Origin: Clusia tigrina
Taxonomy: Eukaryota; Arthropoda; Insecta; Diptera; Clusiidae
Length of the DNA: 64,000 nt
Assembly: GCA_920105625.2 (NCBI GenBank)
Contig: OV050030.1
Location: forward strand, 97,419,152 to 97,483,151
Direction of reading: 5' to 3'
Shown here: positions 1 to 9,599 of the stretch, piece by piece
How the letters are laid out: each line of letters begins with the position of its first letter
Position numbering within the stretch: position 1 is the stretch's first letter
Notes under the pieces: generated by a model
Database searches by the model: none
What the model saw: the letters and a program-made list of their open reading frames with translations, nothing else
What the model was told of the DNA's origin: nothing
Translations under genes and position numbers: made by a program

Positions 1-805
1 TCTACTTTTTGTAGTTCCAGTGAGTGAGGTTCGCTTCTTCTTTCTTCTCTGTTTTGTTGCTCCCTTTGAGGTTTTCTGCATTCTCTTGCCCAATGTCCCA
101 ATTTATGACAATAATTGCATTTGGTATTTCGATTTTGGTTTCAAATATTATTGTTGCTGTATTTTCCTTTCTTACTGCGTAGAATGCATTCGGAGTAATA
201 CTGCAACAACACATACTTAACAACTTGTTCGGTCAATCTTTTTATGTTTTGTTGTTCACGTTGCACTGCATACCATGCTGTACGTACATGATCGAATCTA
301 ACTGGTATACTGCTTAAGATTTTGGCAATAATCATTGGTTGCTTTTGGTCCAAATCCATGTCTTTGAGCCTTTGTGCAATCGACATGACATTTGCAACGA
401 AATCGACCACTTGTTCGTCATCTGCCATTTTTATGCTCATAAACTTCTTAAGCAGAACTTGTGCAGATTGTTAGCTTTTTTCAGCGTGTACTGCTTTAAG
501 CTTTGACCAAATTTCCGCTGTCATTGAACATTCAGGGAGGTACTTCAGCTGCTCCAGCTCTAATCCTCTCACGATGAATGCCTGCGCTTCTCTATCTGTT
601 TCGTCCCATTGTACGGCAGTTTGCTGTGTCCTGCTCCGCTGTACCCAGGATATACTCGTATGACTTTAATTTTTTTTCAGCCATGTATATTTCCATTTGA
701 CGTCGGCAAAGTTGGAAATTCTTCATTTAGATTTTCGATAAAATCCGAAACAATTGCAGAGTCAATCGGAACCGTGTCGTCGCGGATGACAATTTCACTG
801 TTCAT
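1..805 (-). pseudogene. gag: Ty1/copia gag fragment, left copy
   Basis: The minus strand encodes a copia-type Gag (capsid precursor). A 99-residue open segment (141-440) contains the capsid helix region with the words DEQVVDFVANVMSIAQRL and AKILSSIPVRF, typical of the UBN2/copia Gag family. The start codon is at 803-805. The frame is broken several times, and about 101 bp present in the right copy (17908-18008) is missing here near 724. The zinc knuckle and pol lie beyond the left edge of the window. This is a dead copy. Confidence 0.85.
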
Positions 806-852
806 AAAAGAATGTACTCAAAATCTATATGCGCACGCAATACGTTGTCATC

Positions 853-866
853 TGGGCCCATAACTT
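853..866 (-). promoter_or_regulatory. Copia primer-binding site (initiator tRNA-Met half-molecule type)
   Basis: Read on the minus strand, AGTTATGGGCCCAG follows the LTR directly. Copia elements of flies use an internal fragment of initiator tRNA-Met as primer, and their site has this GTTATGGGCCCAG core. The same site occurs at 18137-18150. Confidence 0.8.
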
Positions 867-1070
867 GTTAAGACAATTGAGATTTTATTCAAGATTACAG
901 ATATACGATAAAAAGAAAAACAAGAGTGCTACAACCGAACAATGTGCAAGCCAAAACGGAAAGAAAAACTACTAAACTAACTATAGATATCTTTATGAAT
1001 GTGGCAGAAAGCAAAATATAAAGCTGCCAGATCTATTAAATTTATAGCACAAAAAGTGATCATCTCAACA
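867..1070 (-). repeat. Copia 5' LTR, left copy
   Basis: On the minus strand the 204-bp segment begins TGTTGAGATGATC and ends GTCTTAACA, giving matching TGTT...AACA ends. It holds a TATAAA-like box (GCTATAAATT) and an AATAAA signal near its 3' end, and the primer site follows directly. No second LTR of this element is in the window, so the ends are inferred from the motifs and the primer site. Confidence 0.7.
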
Positions 1071-1419
1071 AAATCCTGTTGGCTATCCCTTATATGCACC
1101 TTACCAGCCTGACTGAGTACTGTAGTGCTCTGGGACACTGCAGTGAACAGTCAGGTAATATGAAGTCTAGCTAAGATTGGGGTACGACTCCACATGGTGC
1201 TTACGGGGAGCTCACCTTTATATGCTGCTCTCCTGTGGGTGACATGTAGCGCCGTATTCCAATCATAGTTAGGAGGTGTCTGGCGGTAGGCATAAAACGC
1301 TGGGGGTATGGTCCCTGAAGGAAAACCCAATATGGAGTTCCAAAAGAAGGAAAAAACTCGGGCTGGGATATCAGTCCAAACGTAGGTAGGAGAGGCAGCT
1401 GCTACCACCGACGGGCACA

Positions 1420-2579
1420 GTGAAGAAGTTAGTAACTGTGCCGCCAGTGGCTGCACTTCTGATAGGGTTGGAGAAGGCCCCAGTAGTCCGTAGAGACGCG
1501 GGCCACGACACAACACAACAATCGGTTGCCTGTGTCCTTGGGGACTCGGACCACGAAAGCGTTGCCAGCGTCAAAACTGCGGATGAAGATGGGCTTCTAC
1601 TCTCTCCGGAGCTCCCCGCAGGTGCCAGTTCCACAAAGCAAGGGCTTCGGCGAAAACCGAAAAGCAGAGAGGGAATGAAGGCGAACGCTGCATACAAGGC
1701 ACCGGTAAAGATCTGCGGTTGTCTAACATTGAAGTCGGACCTCACGAAAGAGGAGAAGGAAAGGTGGGCTTGGGTCAAAGAGATTGTGGAGAAGGGACGG
1801 GTCCACTTTGCAGGTAACCCAGGATGCACATCCTCGGATCCGAAGTTCGCAAATCGGACAAAGCGCCACAAAAAGCGAAGGCCCCTCCACTAAGGGGCAC
1901 AACCAAAAAGAAGAGGTTGCGGACAGAACCGAGTAGCCCCAGAGCTGCGGCTGCGGCTAGTGAAGTTGCCGAACGACATCTGATCGTGGGGATGATCGAC
2001 CGCAGTACCGCGCTTGGACAGCTGACGGAGGAAAGGTGGAAAGTGGTGGAAATGAAGCTAGGGGAAGCCTTGTTTTCAAAAATGGATGCGGAACTGGACG
2101 TATCTATGCCATCTTTTGACCGAGCTGGCTAGCAAAACAAGTTGAAAATCCTGAAATGCAAGGACGATCCCACATTGACATGGGTTAAAGGAATAGTCAA
2201 GACACTCCAAAGCTTGTGGGATGGGTCGGTAATGGAAATAGTGGACCGAAGTAGCATCCCATCTTTACCCAAAGCGAAGGTATTTATCCCTCGAATGGTA
2301 AACCGAGAGGATGCTCTTCGGCTACTTTATCGGCAGAATCTTGAAATACCGACCAATGACTGGACAGTGCAGCGTGTCATGAAGCCGACAAGTACAGACG
2401 AAGGAAAAAATTATAACCTCTAAAAAAAGAAGCTGTCGGAGGATATATTGTACGCACGATTCCGGAAATGTCGTGGGGTGGTAGGGAGTGTGTATTTGCG
2501 CCTTAAGAAGCGTTACCCGAATGACGAGAACACCATCACACTCGAGACGGGAGAAGTGGAAGAGGAACTCGGTATCTAA
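1420..2579 (+). pseudogene. LOA-like LINE ORF1
   Basis: Nucleic-acid-binding ORF1 of the LINE. The protein reads in three successive frames (1420-1893, 1824-2132, 2142-2579) with stops at 2130 and 2421. There is a basic stretch (TKKKRLRT) and an Ala run, then a domain with PRMVNREDALRLLYRQN and DWTVQRVMKP words that resembles the DUF4780-type domain of some insect LINE ORF1s. The first open frame has no ATG at its start. An ATG at 1308 in another frame heads a short open stretch and may be the original start. No CCHC knuckles are visible. Confidence 0.6.
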
Positions 2580-2629
2580 GAGATCCTAGAAGCCTCCCTT
2601 AACCTGAATGATAAGAAGGTTGAGAGAAG

Positions 2630-3965
2630 AAGCTGAGAGTTCTGCTGATAAATCTCCATCACAAAAAAGTCTCTTCGGCCGAGCTCCTTCTCAATCTAGA
2701 GGAGTGCGGGTATGATGTGGCTCTGGTTCAGGAACCATGGATAGCATCGGGTCACGTGGTATCTGGACTGAAGTCACCAAAATTTCCAAACATACATCCC
2801 GAGCAGATCAAATAAGGTAAGAACGGCTGTATTGGTAAGGAAGAAGATGAATTCCAATATTCTATCCAACTTGTCTACAGGCCATCTGACTGTTGTCTCT
2901 GCTCCTGGCGTCCTGCTACATGCCTCAAAGGGTAGAAGAAAAAGTTAGCAGGGAGAAAATGGTCACCATCATAGGTTCGGATGCAAACGGACACCACTCG
3001 TTGTGGGGCAGTGCCGACATTAATGACGGAGGTGAGTAACTATTATTATACAAAGTAGTCTAAGAATTGCTAATCTGGGTGAAGAGCCAACATTTATAGG
3101 GCCCACCTCGAAAAACGTCGTGGACATCACGCTCCACACTAGCGGCAAAATAATGATGGGGGAGTGGAGAGTGCTCGATATACCGCCGTTCTCTGATCAT
3201 AAGTATATTAGTTTTGAGGTAACTTTTAGCAAACCCCTAAGCAATCCCAGGAACACAAACTGGGATCTCTATAATAAATGGTCAGGCCTAGCACAGCACA
3301 TACCCAAATCTCCTTGGTGGAATAAAGAATTGGGTTCTTAGAGGCGCTACCGATGTGAGATATTCAAACTAGCCAGGTTAGCTGATAGTAAAGTATGCTG
3401 GGGTGGATATAAAGATACGCTACGAATATACAAGAAAGAAGTGCGAAAAGCAAAAGAAACTCCTGGAAGGAATATTGTGGCAATATCGAAAGGAAGGGTG
3501 AGACGGCTAGAATAAGGAAGATGCTTGCAAAACATCCCATACAATGCCGAGTCTTATCCGCAAAGATAACAAAGAATGAACATAAAGTTTTCAATAATCA
3601 TTTGATGCACTTTCCGGGCTGCAAAGATACAAGCAATATTGAACCACCAAGAACCGAGGTGGAAAGCTTACCACAGGACTTGATTACAACGGAAGGGATA
3701 CAATGGGCAATAAACTAATTTAACCCTAGAAGTCACCAGGGCTTTAGGGAATATTCCCAGCCATGCTCCAAAAGTCTCTGCATCTGGTAACACCCTGTCT
3801 TAGGCAAATATACAAAGGACGCTTGGCGTATAACTATGTTCTGGTGAGCTGGAGACAGCAAGAGTTGAATTAATACCAAAGGCAGGCAAAAGCAACCATC
3901 CCTCCTAAAAGGGCTATCGGCCAATTAGTTTAACGCCATTTCTCCAAAAAAACACATGAAAAAAA
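2630..3965 (+). pseudogene. LOA-like LINE ORF2, endonuclease and RT start
   Basis: The AP-type endonuclease that nicks target DNA is recognisable in pieces: YDVALVQEPWIASG (catalytic Glu region), IGSDANGHHSLWGS (Asp/Asn motif) and FSDHKYISFEV (SDH motif). Past 3840 the words YRPIS-LTPFL-KTHEKILDA mark the start of reverse transcriptase. Many stops and frameshifts break it. The RT palm is absent because the element is cut at about 3965. Confidence 0.75.
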
Positions 3966-4478
3966 TTCTTGATGCCCGGAGACGCTTTTAGCAAATCTTA
4001 AGAGAGATACTCCCTCTAGTTGTGCGACCTCTTCTAGCGCGTTTTAGATAATGCGGGCATAGGCATAGTATATGCTCCAGAGTTTCTCTAGTGCCTTGCT
4101 CCAAACATTTCTTGCACTCATTATTGTTTGTGAGTTCCTTTCAGCATGTACCGCCATTAGGTAGCGACCTGTGAATACTCCTAGTGCCGTTCTGCAATCC
4201 TTTCTCGGAAGTGCCAGAAACGATTTGGTCTAAGTGCCGTACGGAGTTTACATGAGCTTTGCGATCCTACATGTTGCGTTTGGTAGTCTGAACGGCTGTT
4301 CAGACTACCATGTTGTGTTTGGTAGTCTGAACGGCTGTTTCATATCTCGTTCGGGCAGTAGACACCTGCTCCAACCAAGTCCTCCATCTTCGAGCCGTGC
4401 GTGAACAGGTTGAAGTTTTTACATTTAGCATCTATGCCTCTATGCCATCCATCCTTTTCAATAGTTGTTTTTGTTTGT
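3966..4478 (-). pseudogene. LOA-like LINE ORF2 C-terminal piece, inverted and internally deleted
   Basis: The minus strand carries the end of ORF2: a C-terminal cysteine-containing region (4021-4160), the FTGRYLMAVHAER motif at about 4150-4190, and a scrap of RNase H upstream (4311-4478). The middle of the RNase H domain, present at 8410-8780, is missing and replaced by a 30-bp palindrome and a short duplication. Its 3' end faces the 5' half of the plus-strand LOA copy, a head-to-tail inverted arrangement that simple insertion of one element would not give. Confidence 0.75.
4281..4310. repeat. Perfect 30-bp palindrome at a deletion junction
   Basis: Arms TGGTAGTCTGAAC and GTTCAGACTACCA are exact reverse complements around a GGCT loop. 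The left arm plus GGCTG recurs at 4321-4338. The same structure is at 21607-21636 in the right block. It sits exactly where about 370 bp of RNase H sequence is missing. Confidence 0.9.
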
Positions 4479-4597
4479 TTCCGCAGGCTAAGAATAGCTT
4501 GTTTTTCTTGAGTAAACATACTCGATTATCCTGACCCAATCCTCTTACAGCCCGTTCGTCTTGGTTTCATCTGCCGTACTACTGGTAAAAAATGGCA

Positions 4598-4598
4598 A

Positions 4599-4677
<79 letters not shown>

Positions 4678-4682
4678 TATAT
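4598..4682. repeat. (TA)n microsatellite, left copy
   Basis: About 85 bp of alternating TA with two TG interruptions. The same run in the other units is 82 bp (22590-22671), 56 bp (27722-27777) and about 20 bp with a CTCG break (42911-42930), so its length varies between otherwise similar copies. Confidence 0.95.
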
Positions 4683-5147
4683 CAATGTGTAAAAAACTGA
4701 TTAGATAAATGTTAACAATGTAGAAATAAATTCAAATTGGGTATTTATTTGGGCATTCCTGGGCAGACAAGAAAAAAAATTTTAAGCGAGCCGCGGATGA
4801 TGATGAAGTAAGTGAAGAAGACGGAGAAGAAGAATAAACAACAAAACAATGTCTATAAGAATAGAATAGAACATAAAATAAATTAATATTCCTTTTTAAT
4901 ATAAAAGAGCAGAAGAGTTTCTAACTTCCAATGAGCGAGATGACTGCGATCTGAGACTTATGAAAAAATGAAGATGGTGGATTAAAAATTGACGCTCTTT
5001 AATGTTTGTTAATAAAATGCTGATTTCAGTTGATCATTAAATGGGGAATATGAGTTTCTACGAGTGTAGAATACCATAGACACTTGTTTTTTAGTTGTGA
5101 CTTCGCAAATTGAATAACATTACTAAGTTATTGTGCAATTTTTTGAG

Positions 5148-6245
5148 TTTGCCTTTATTCGTTACCACCGTGGTAACTGGGCTGCGGGTTTCTGCTACCG
5201 TGTTCTGCCTATCCACACAGAAAAAATGTATTTTTCCTAATCTGGTTCTTCATTAGTATTCGGTCAGTCACATGAAGGAATAGTGAGTCTAGTAGCTTGT
5301 TGTAGGCTTCTCTAGCTACTCGTTCAGCACGATCTTCGCTTTCTCTTGCCAACTCGTGCATTCGCTGTAGCTGATATTTCAGCACTTTATTTTTTAAAAT
5401 TATATTTGCCCGCAGCTGGAATCAAACCCGTAGTGTTTTAAACAGAATTTTCTTTTTTGATACAGTATTTTTATATACGTGCATGGCCGTAGTCAAAAAT
5501 TGATTCCAGTTGGAGCCATCTCCTTTGGCGAATCTACACAAGTATTCTCCCAGAGGTCGAAGATCCCGTTCTAACGTCCCTTTAGCTTGCGGGCGATAAG
5601 AAGTAATGTGTAATTTTGAAATCCCCAGCATTTTACACCTGTCAGAGAATAGTTTCTATACAAACTTCGAAAGGTTGTCTGTCACCAACACCTTCGGTAT
5701 GTTATAATGCTCCATAATTTCGTCAAAAAATGCTTTGGCTACCGTACTCGCCGCGACAGCAGGTATGGCTACGCATGTCATATACTTTCAAACATTATTT
5801 TGGAACGTCAAAATATTACATTCCGTTACATTGTTTCCGGCCAGATACCCACAAAGTCCATGTGAACTTTGTCAAATGGTTGCTCTGGTTTGTCCGTCAA
5901 CACCATTGGTATCTTTTTCCACCTGGAACTCTTGTGGACCTGACATTTTGGACAATTCTTCACACATGCTTTTATGTGTATGAAATATCCTTTCCAGGCG
6001 TATACCCATCTGATTTTCTCGTAGGTTCTCCAAGACCCTTGGTGTCCACTTGGAATCGAACCATGGAAACCTTTCAATACCCCCCAGATACTTTTGTCAT
6101 TATCATGCCACTCTACCCTGTTGGCTGACTGTTTGTCTGTTTCGTCAACCAATTCTTTCATTTCTGCCGCTTCTGCATCGTTTACTGGCCGTTTATCATT
6201 TTTATTCTCTTTGTCGACTTCAGCTCTAGTTTGAACTACTGTCAT
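5148..6245 (-). pseudogene. Gypsy integrase remnant, copy 1
   Basis: The H2C2 zinc-binding head is clear (FHGSIPSGHQGSW, then CVKNCPKCQ), followed by the first catalytic Asp region (FDKVHMDFVGIWPETM). The core continues in other frames, with SYRPQAKGTLERDLRPLGEYL carrying the catalytic Glu context. The intact plus-strand relative at 38613-39629 shows what is missing: the central DNGSNF motif is disrupted and the frame shifts at least twice. It could not make an active integrase. Confidence 0.85.
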
Positions 6246-6311
6246 TTTTTACTTTTGTGGCACTGTTCACAGTTCACCTGCATTCAGATTCTTTTTCGCA
6301 AGCTTTCAAAA

Positions 6312-6611
6312 TCACACTCGGACAATTTGTGCCGAAAACGTGCCAACCGAGAGCAGCAGTTCGTGGTCGATATAAATTTTCAATCGGCGTCCTGCCAGGT
6401 ATGCCTTAAAATTTTTCGTAGCCCATACAATCGACAGAAATTCCTTTCCTGGAATGTCTCTTCTCGGTATCGCTAAGCGCCCTACTTGCGAATGTTGTTG
6501 GTCATTTGGTTGGAAATTTCCGATTTCCCCTTGTGACAACACTGCACCCAATGTTTCATGGCTAGCATCGGTGGTCAGCAAAAAAATTTGTTCAGAATCG
6601 GGGTGCGCCAA
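6312..6611 (-). pseudogene. Gypsy RNase H remnant, copy 1
   Basis: LLTTDASHETLGAVLSQGEIG is the first catalytic Asp motif of Ty3/gypsy RNase H, and KEFLSIVWATKNFKAYLAGR carries the catalytic Glu region. The C-terminal DHxxL segment is altered and followed by a frameshift. It degrades the RNA strand of the RNA-DNA hybrid in a working element. Confidence 0.85.
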
Positions 6612-7105
6612 AATTGGCGTGCCCTAGTATCTCTTTTAATGTCTCGAATGCTTTTTGGCAGCTCTCTGGCCATTCCAACTTTGCTTCCTTCTGTAGCAAT
6701 TTATTGATTGGCAAAGCAATTCCCGCTAGTCCTTCTACGAAATTTCTATAATCGTTCACTAGTCCTAAGAATGCTTCCACTTCTGTTCTGTTTTTCGGAA
6801 CTTTTAACGAATTCCACCTTCTGCGGGTCAAGCAGTGGTCCTGCTTCTGAACAACGATGGCCTAAATAAAACACCTCTCTTCGCAAAAATTGACACTTCT
6901 CTGTGTTCAATTTCACATTGTGTTCCCGAAATTTCTAGAGCACCTTCTACAAGCGTTGCGAATGCTGCTGCAAGTTTTTCCCATAGACCACAATATCATC
7001 GAGATAAACAAAACGGGCTAATCCTTGTCAGCCTGTTAGCACATAATTCATTAACCGCAGGAAGGTAGCCGGTGCTTCTGTTAATTCAAACGCATCACCT
7101 GTGGT
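6592..7105 (-). pseudogene. Gypsy RT remnant (palm and thumb), copy 1
   Basis: The minus strand shows the RT catalytic box FVYLDDIVVYG at about 6990-7020 and the thumb words VEAFLGLVNDYRNFVEGLAG at about 6730-6790. The fingers and the first half of the palm are absent: sequence matching APATFxRLMNYVLTG is joined directly to gag. Frameshifts separate the YLDD box from the thumb. Confidence 0.85.
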
Positions 7106-7365
7106 CCTTTGCCGAATGCACATTATTAAGTGTTTCTAGTCTGCCCCTGCAAGACTCTGATGTGCTAGCTCACAACCTTCTTTGAACCTCCTAAGTTTCG
7201 TTCAGAGATCATAAATATCAACGCCGGAAAACATAGGCACAAGCTTCTCAACGGCCTGAGCTACTTCTGGAATGCCAATTTTCCCCTTACCACTCGTTGT
7301 ATCTACATCTACAAATTTTATATTATACTAACTTCATCTGAAGGCGACAAGTAAGATTTTTCTTC
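7106..7365 (-). pseudogene. gag: Gypsy gag stub fused to RT, copy 1
   Basis: The minus strand reads SYLSPSDEV, then KIGIPEVAQAVEKLVPMFSG and a GCELAHQSLAG stretch. These parallel VSLVSPDEEV, RKMGVEEISKTVPRLVPVFTG and QGCELAK in the gag of the plus-strand element (34115-35077). Sequence between the two Gag words is missing, and the stub runs into RT at about 7090-7105. One in-frame stop lies inside. Confidence 0.75.
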
Positions 7366-8346
7366 CATTTAATTTAAAAGTAAATTAAATAAAACGTGTA
7401 AAAAGTTTTTAATTTTACTGTTTAATAAAACCAATATTACCCCGTAAAATGTATTAATTTTACTTACATACATAAGTGTAAATATTATACTTAATTAATT
7501 GCACAACTTCTGAATGTGAGCACAAATTATTTAAATATATTATATTTCCATTTGTTTTAAAATGTTTTGCAATCAATTGTTGTCTAATAAGACGAGCGCT
7601 TCTACGAAATTCTCACCCGTTTTCCTCTCTATCAAAATAGTGCCGAATATTTTTTAATTTCTCTTATGCTCGGTGAGTAAAATAATACTATTTTCAAAAG
7701 GCAATTACCAAGAACGATTACGGGAATACAAACCGTAATAGATAAAACAATCGACACCGTTTAGAATACGTCTTAGTTTCAGTTTTTTATTTTGCTTAAC
7801 TACGAAAAATATCAATTAAACCTTTATATGTTGTTTGTAGTTTCGGAATTACACAAACTATGATGCAACAACCCGTGTTGTATGCACCTCTTGTTGAGAC
7901 GGTTTATACTTGCTTAATAACTTAAGCTCGTTGTATTTAAATGTCTTTAATTCAGTATAAAAAATGTTTATTTCAAAATATCCCTAACCACAAACACACA
8001 CAAGTCACTACTAAAAGAAAAACTTTCAACAAAGCCGACATACATCTACCGTCCGATCATACTGATGGCTGACGGTTGCACAGATAGAGTTGAATTCAAC
8101 AGCGCATTGGCGAAGTTGCAACTTCTTTGACCGGCGCTAAGGCGTCCCGCAGTCGCAGAAGCATCTGCTTATGTTACGCTACAAATACCACCGTACTCAG
8201 AATGATCTTGTTCATTGGCAGGGTTTCCTCCAGTTAGTTGCAGGATAATTTGCCAGCTTTTGTGAAGATGAAATTCGTTCCCTGACAAATATCACCCGAA
8301 CCAAATTTTGCGTATTCAAAAAATAATGAATCAAAGTAGGCGAATG
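7366..8346 (-). other. 5' UTR of the deleted gypsy element, copy 1
   Basis: No gene is seen here. The stretch at 7960-8190 matches, in reverse, the leader of the plus-strand gypsy element at about 32770-32970 (shared words CCGTCCGATCATACTGA and TATCCCTAAC). This shows the two are the same family in opposite orientations. The rest is A+T-rich. Confidence 0.65.
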
Positions 8347-8966
8347 GATTTGGTCTAAGTGCCGTACTGTTTTTACATGAGCTTTGCGATCCTACATGTT
8401 GCAATACTCCCACGTTCTTTCATCTTTCTTATCATGTCATCTTCAATACGGCTATTGATCTTTCTTAGAGGCATCCGTACGTTACTTAATTGCTCGGCTG
8501 GTAGTAAGATTCCGCTTTTAGCAATCGCATCAGCACTCTCGTTTCCTTCTATGTTCTTATGCCGTGGAACCCAGTAGATATATAGCTTCCGATTGGTGGC
8601 CAGTCTATCCGTTGCTGCCTTGCATTGGAGAATATATCCGGACGATGCACAGCATGAAATTAAAGCTTTGATCGCAACCTGGCTATCTATCTGGCTATCG
8701 CTGTGGAGTTCGTACTTTCTGGTGTGCAGGCGCGCTCTGCGGCTTTCCATGCTGCAAAAATTTCCGCTTGAAAGATGCTGCAGTAGTTTGGTAGTCTGAA
8801 CGGCTGTTTCATATCTCGTTCGGGCAGTAGACACCTGCTCCAACCAATTCCTCCATCTTCGAGCCGTGCGTGAATAGGTTGAAGTTTTTACATTTAGCAT
8901 CTATGCCTCTATGCCATCCCTCCTTTTCAATAGTTGTTTTTGTTTGTTTCCGCAGGCTAAGCATAG
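8347..8966 (-). pseudogene. LOA-like LINE RNase H piece, copy 1
   Basis: The minus strand encodes an RNase H domain: LFTHGSKMEELVGAGVY (first Asp region, altered to HGS), the Glu-region helix around the FAAWKAAERA equivalent, DSQVAIKAL (second Asp) and WVPRHKNIEGNESADAIAKSG (the HxxxxGNExAD ending). Open frames are 8373-8900 and 8809-9003. The same piece recurs at 26335-26958 and 31403-32030, and on the plus strand at 59300-59870. Confidence 0.85.
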
Positions 8967-9060
8967 TTTGTTTAAGCCATGCAAGATTTTCTTGAGTAAA
9001 CATACTCGATTATCCGTACCAAATCCTCTTAGCTGTTCCATGTAGATCGTTTCTTCTAAG
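8967..9060 (-). pseudogene. Copia RT fragment joining LOA and Mdg3-like element
   Basis: The sequence matches the copia RT at 55443-55536 (shared words CATGCAAG, TTCTTGAGTAAAC, AATCCTCTTAGCTGTTCC). It continues the copia pol interrupted by the insertion at 9061. The last four bases, TAAG, are the left target-site duplicate. Shortened versions of this scrap sit after the LOA RNase H piece in every 5.1-kb unit, near 4485, 21830, 26965 and 32030. Confidence 0.8.
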
Positions 9061-9455
9061 TTTAGCAGCCGGAAATAATCTACGCACGTCTGCTCTGTTT
9101 CACGATCAACTCAAAACTGATCTTTATTTTATTGCTTATACATACACTATTCTCCACGCCACGCTTATATACTATGCTTGCACTTATTGCTAATTGCTTA
9201 CACACTATACATATATACACTTATTGCTCTATACTTATGTGCTATTGATATACACACACGCTTATTGCTACACTTATTTACTACATATTCTTAACACTTA
9301 AATAATCCTACGACAATTCGGATTTATTGCTAATTGCTCACACACTATACATATATACACTTATTGCTTTATACTTATGATCTATTGATATACATACACG
9401 CTTATTGCTACATTTATTTGCTACATTTTCTTAACACTTAACTAATCCTACTACA
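9061..9455 (-). repeat. 3' LTR of Mdg3-like element, with internal duplication
   Basis: It matches the 5' LTR at 13676-13957 but is about 113 bp longer. After a full-length unit ending at 9315, the sequence ATTCGG leads into a second copy of the last part (9323-9455). It lacks a GC-rich insert of about 27 bp that the other LTR has at about 13776-13802. Confidence 0.85.
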
Positions 9456-9599
9456 ATTCGGCTATCCTGACTGTAAAGATTCCCTGATCTTCTGTTAATC
9501 ACTGACAGAACCTTTACGTTTCTTAAAATACGGTTTAATATGTTCCACTGCCCACACGCCCTTATATGGAGTTCTTGACTATTGAAAGTTTTCTACATC

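Larger units (their letters stand above)
1076..3965 (+). mobile_element. LOA-like LINE, 5' half, left copy
   Basis: A non-LTR retrotransposon on the plus strand, with a 5' leader from about 1076, ORF1, then the endonuclease and the start of the RT of ORF2. The same left edge (CTGTTGGCTATCC) starts the copy at 56347, where different DNA lies upstream, so this is close to the true or a commonly shared 5' end. The element stops at about 3965, where a 3' LOA fragment begins in the opposite orientation. LOA-group assignment rests on the endonuclease and RNase H style and is tentative; the I group is an alternative. Confidence 0.75.
4578..8346 (-). mobile_element. Internally deleted Ty3/gypsy element, copy 1
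   Basis: A minus-strand gypsy relative of the plus-strand element at 32365-42888. In its own direction it has a 5' UTR (8346-7366), a gag stub, an RT lacking its N-terminal half, RNase H, integrase and a 3' UTR ending at the (TA)n run. A deletion fuses mid-gag to mid-RT and removes the gag zinc knuckles, protease and RT fingers. LTRs are not evident at either end. Copies 2 (22569-26334), 3 (27704-31402) and 4 (42889-46579) share this deletion, so they descend from one deleted parent. Confidence 0.85.
1..9010. repeat. Left copy of large tandem duplication of nested transposons
   Basis: Base 1 corresponds to base 17185 and the two sequences run in parallel to about 9010 and 26998. The offset changes stepwise (17184, about 17285, 17326, 17989), which marks three deletions in this copy: about 101 bp in copia gag near 724, 41 bp near 2624 and about 660 bp near 4578. 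Elsewhere only scattered single-base differences are seen; a 69-residue integrase fragment at 5422-5631 differs from its partner at one residue. The left end is cut by the window, so the true boundary is unknown. Confidence 0.9.

Noticed and set aside
1371..1871. Minus-strand 166-residue frame, repeated in all LOA copies
   Set aside because: It is antisense to LOA ORF1, whose plus-strand protein continues across frames. Conservation follows from copy identity.
4755..4840. Acidic C-terminal-looking frame (DDDEVSEEDGEEE then stop) beside the (TA)n run
   Set aside because: The frame is open only in copies 1 and 2. Copies 3 and 4 differ by one A in the preceding A run and read differently, so coding is not conserved. 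It lies in the gypsy 3' UTR.
5730..6128. Plus-strand 132-residue frame, conserved in all gypsy copies
   Set aside because: It is antisense to the integrase remnant. Its conservation reflects duplication of the same DNA.
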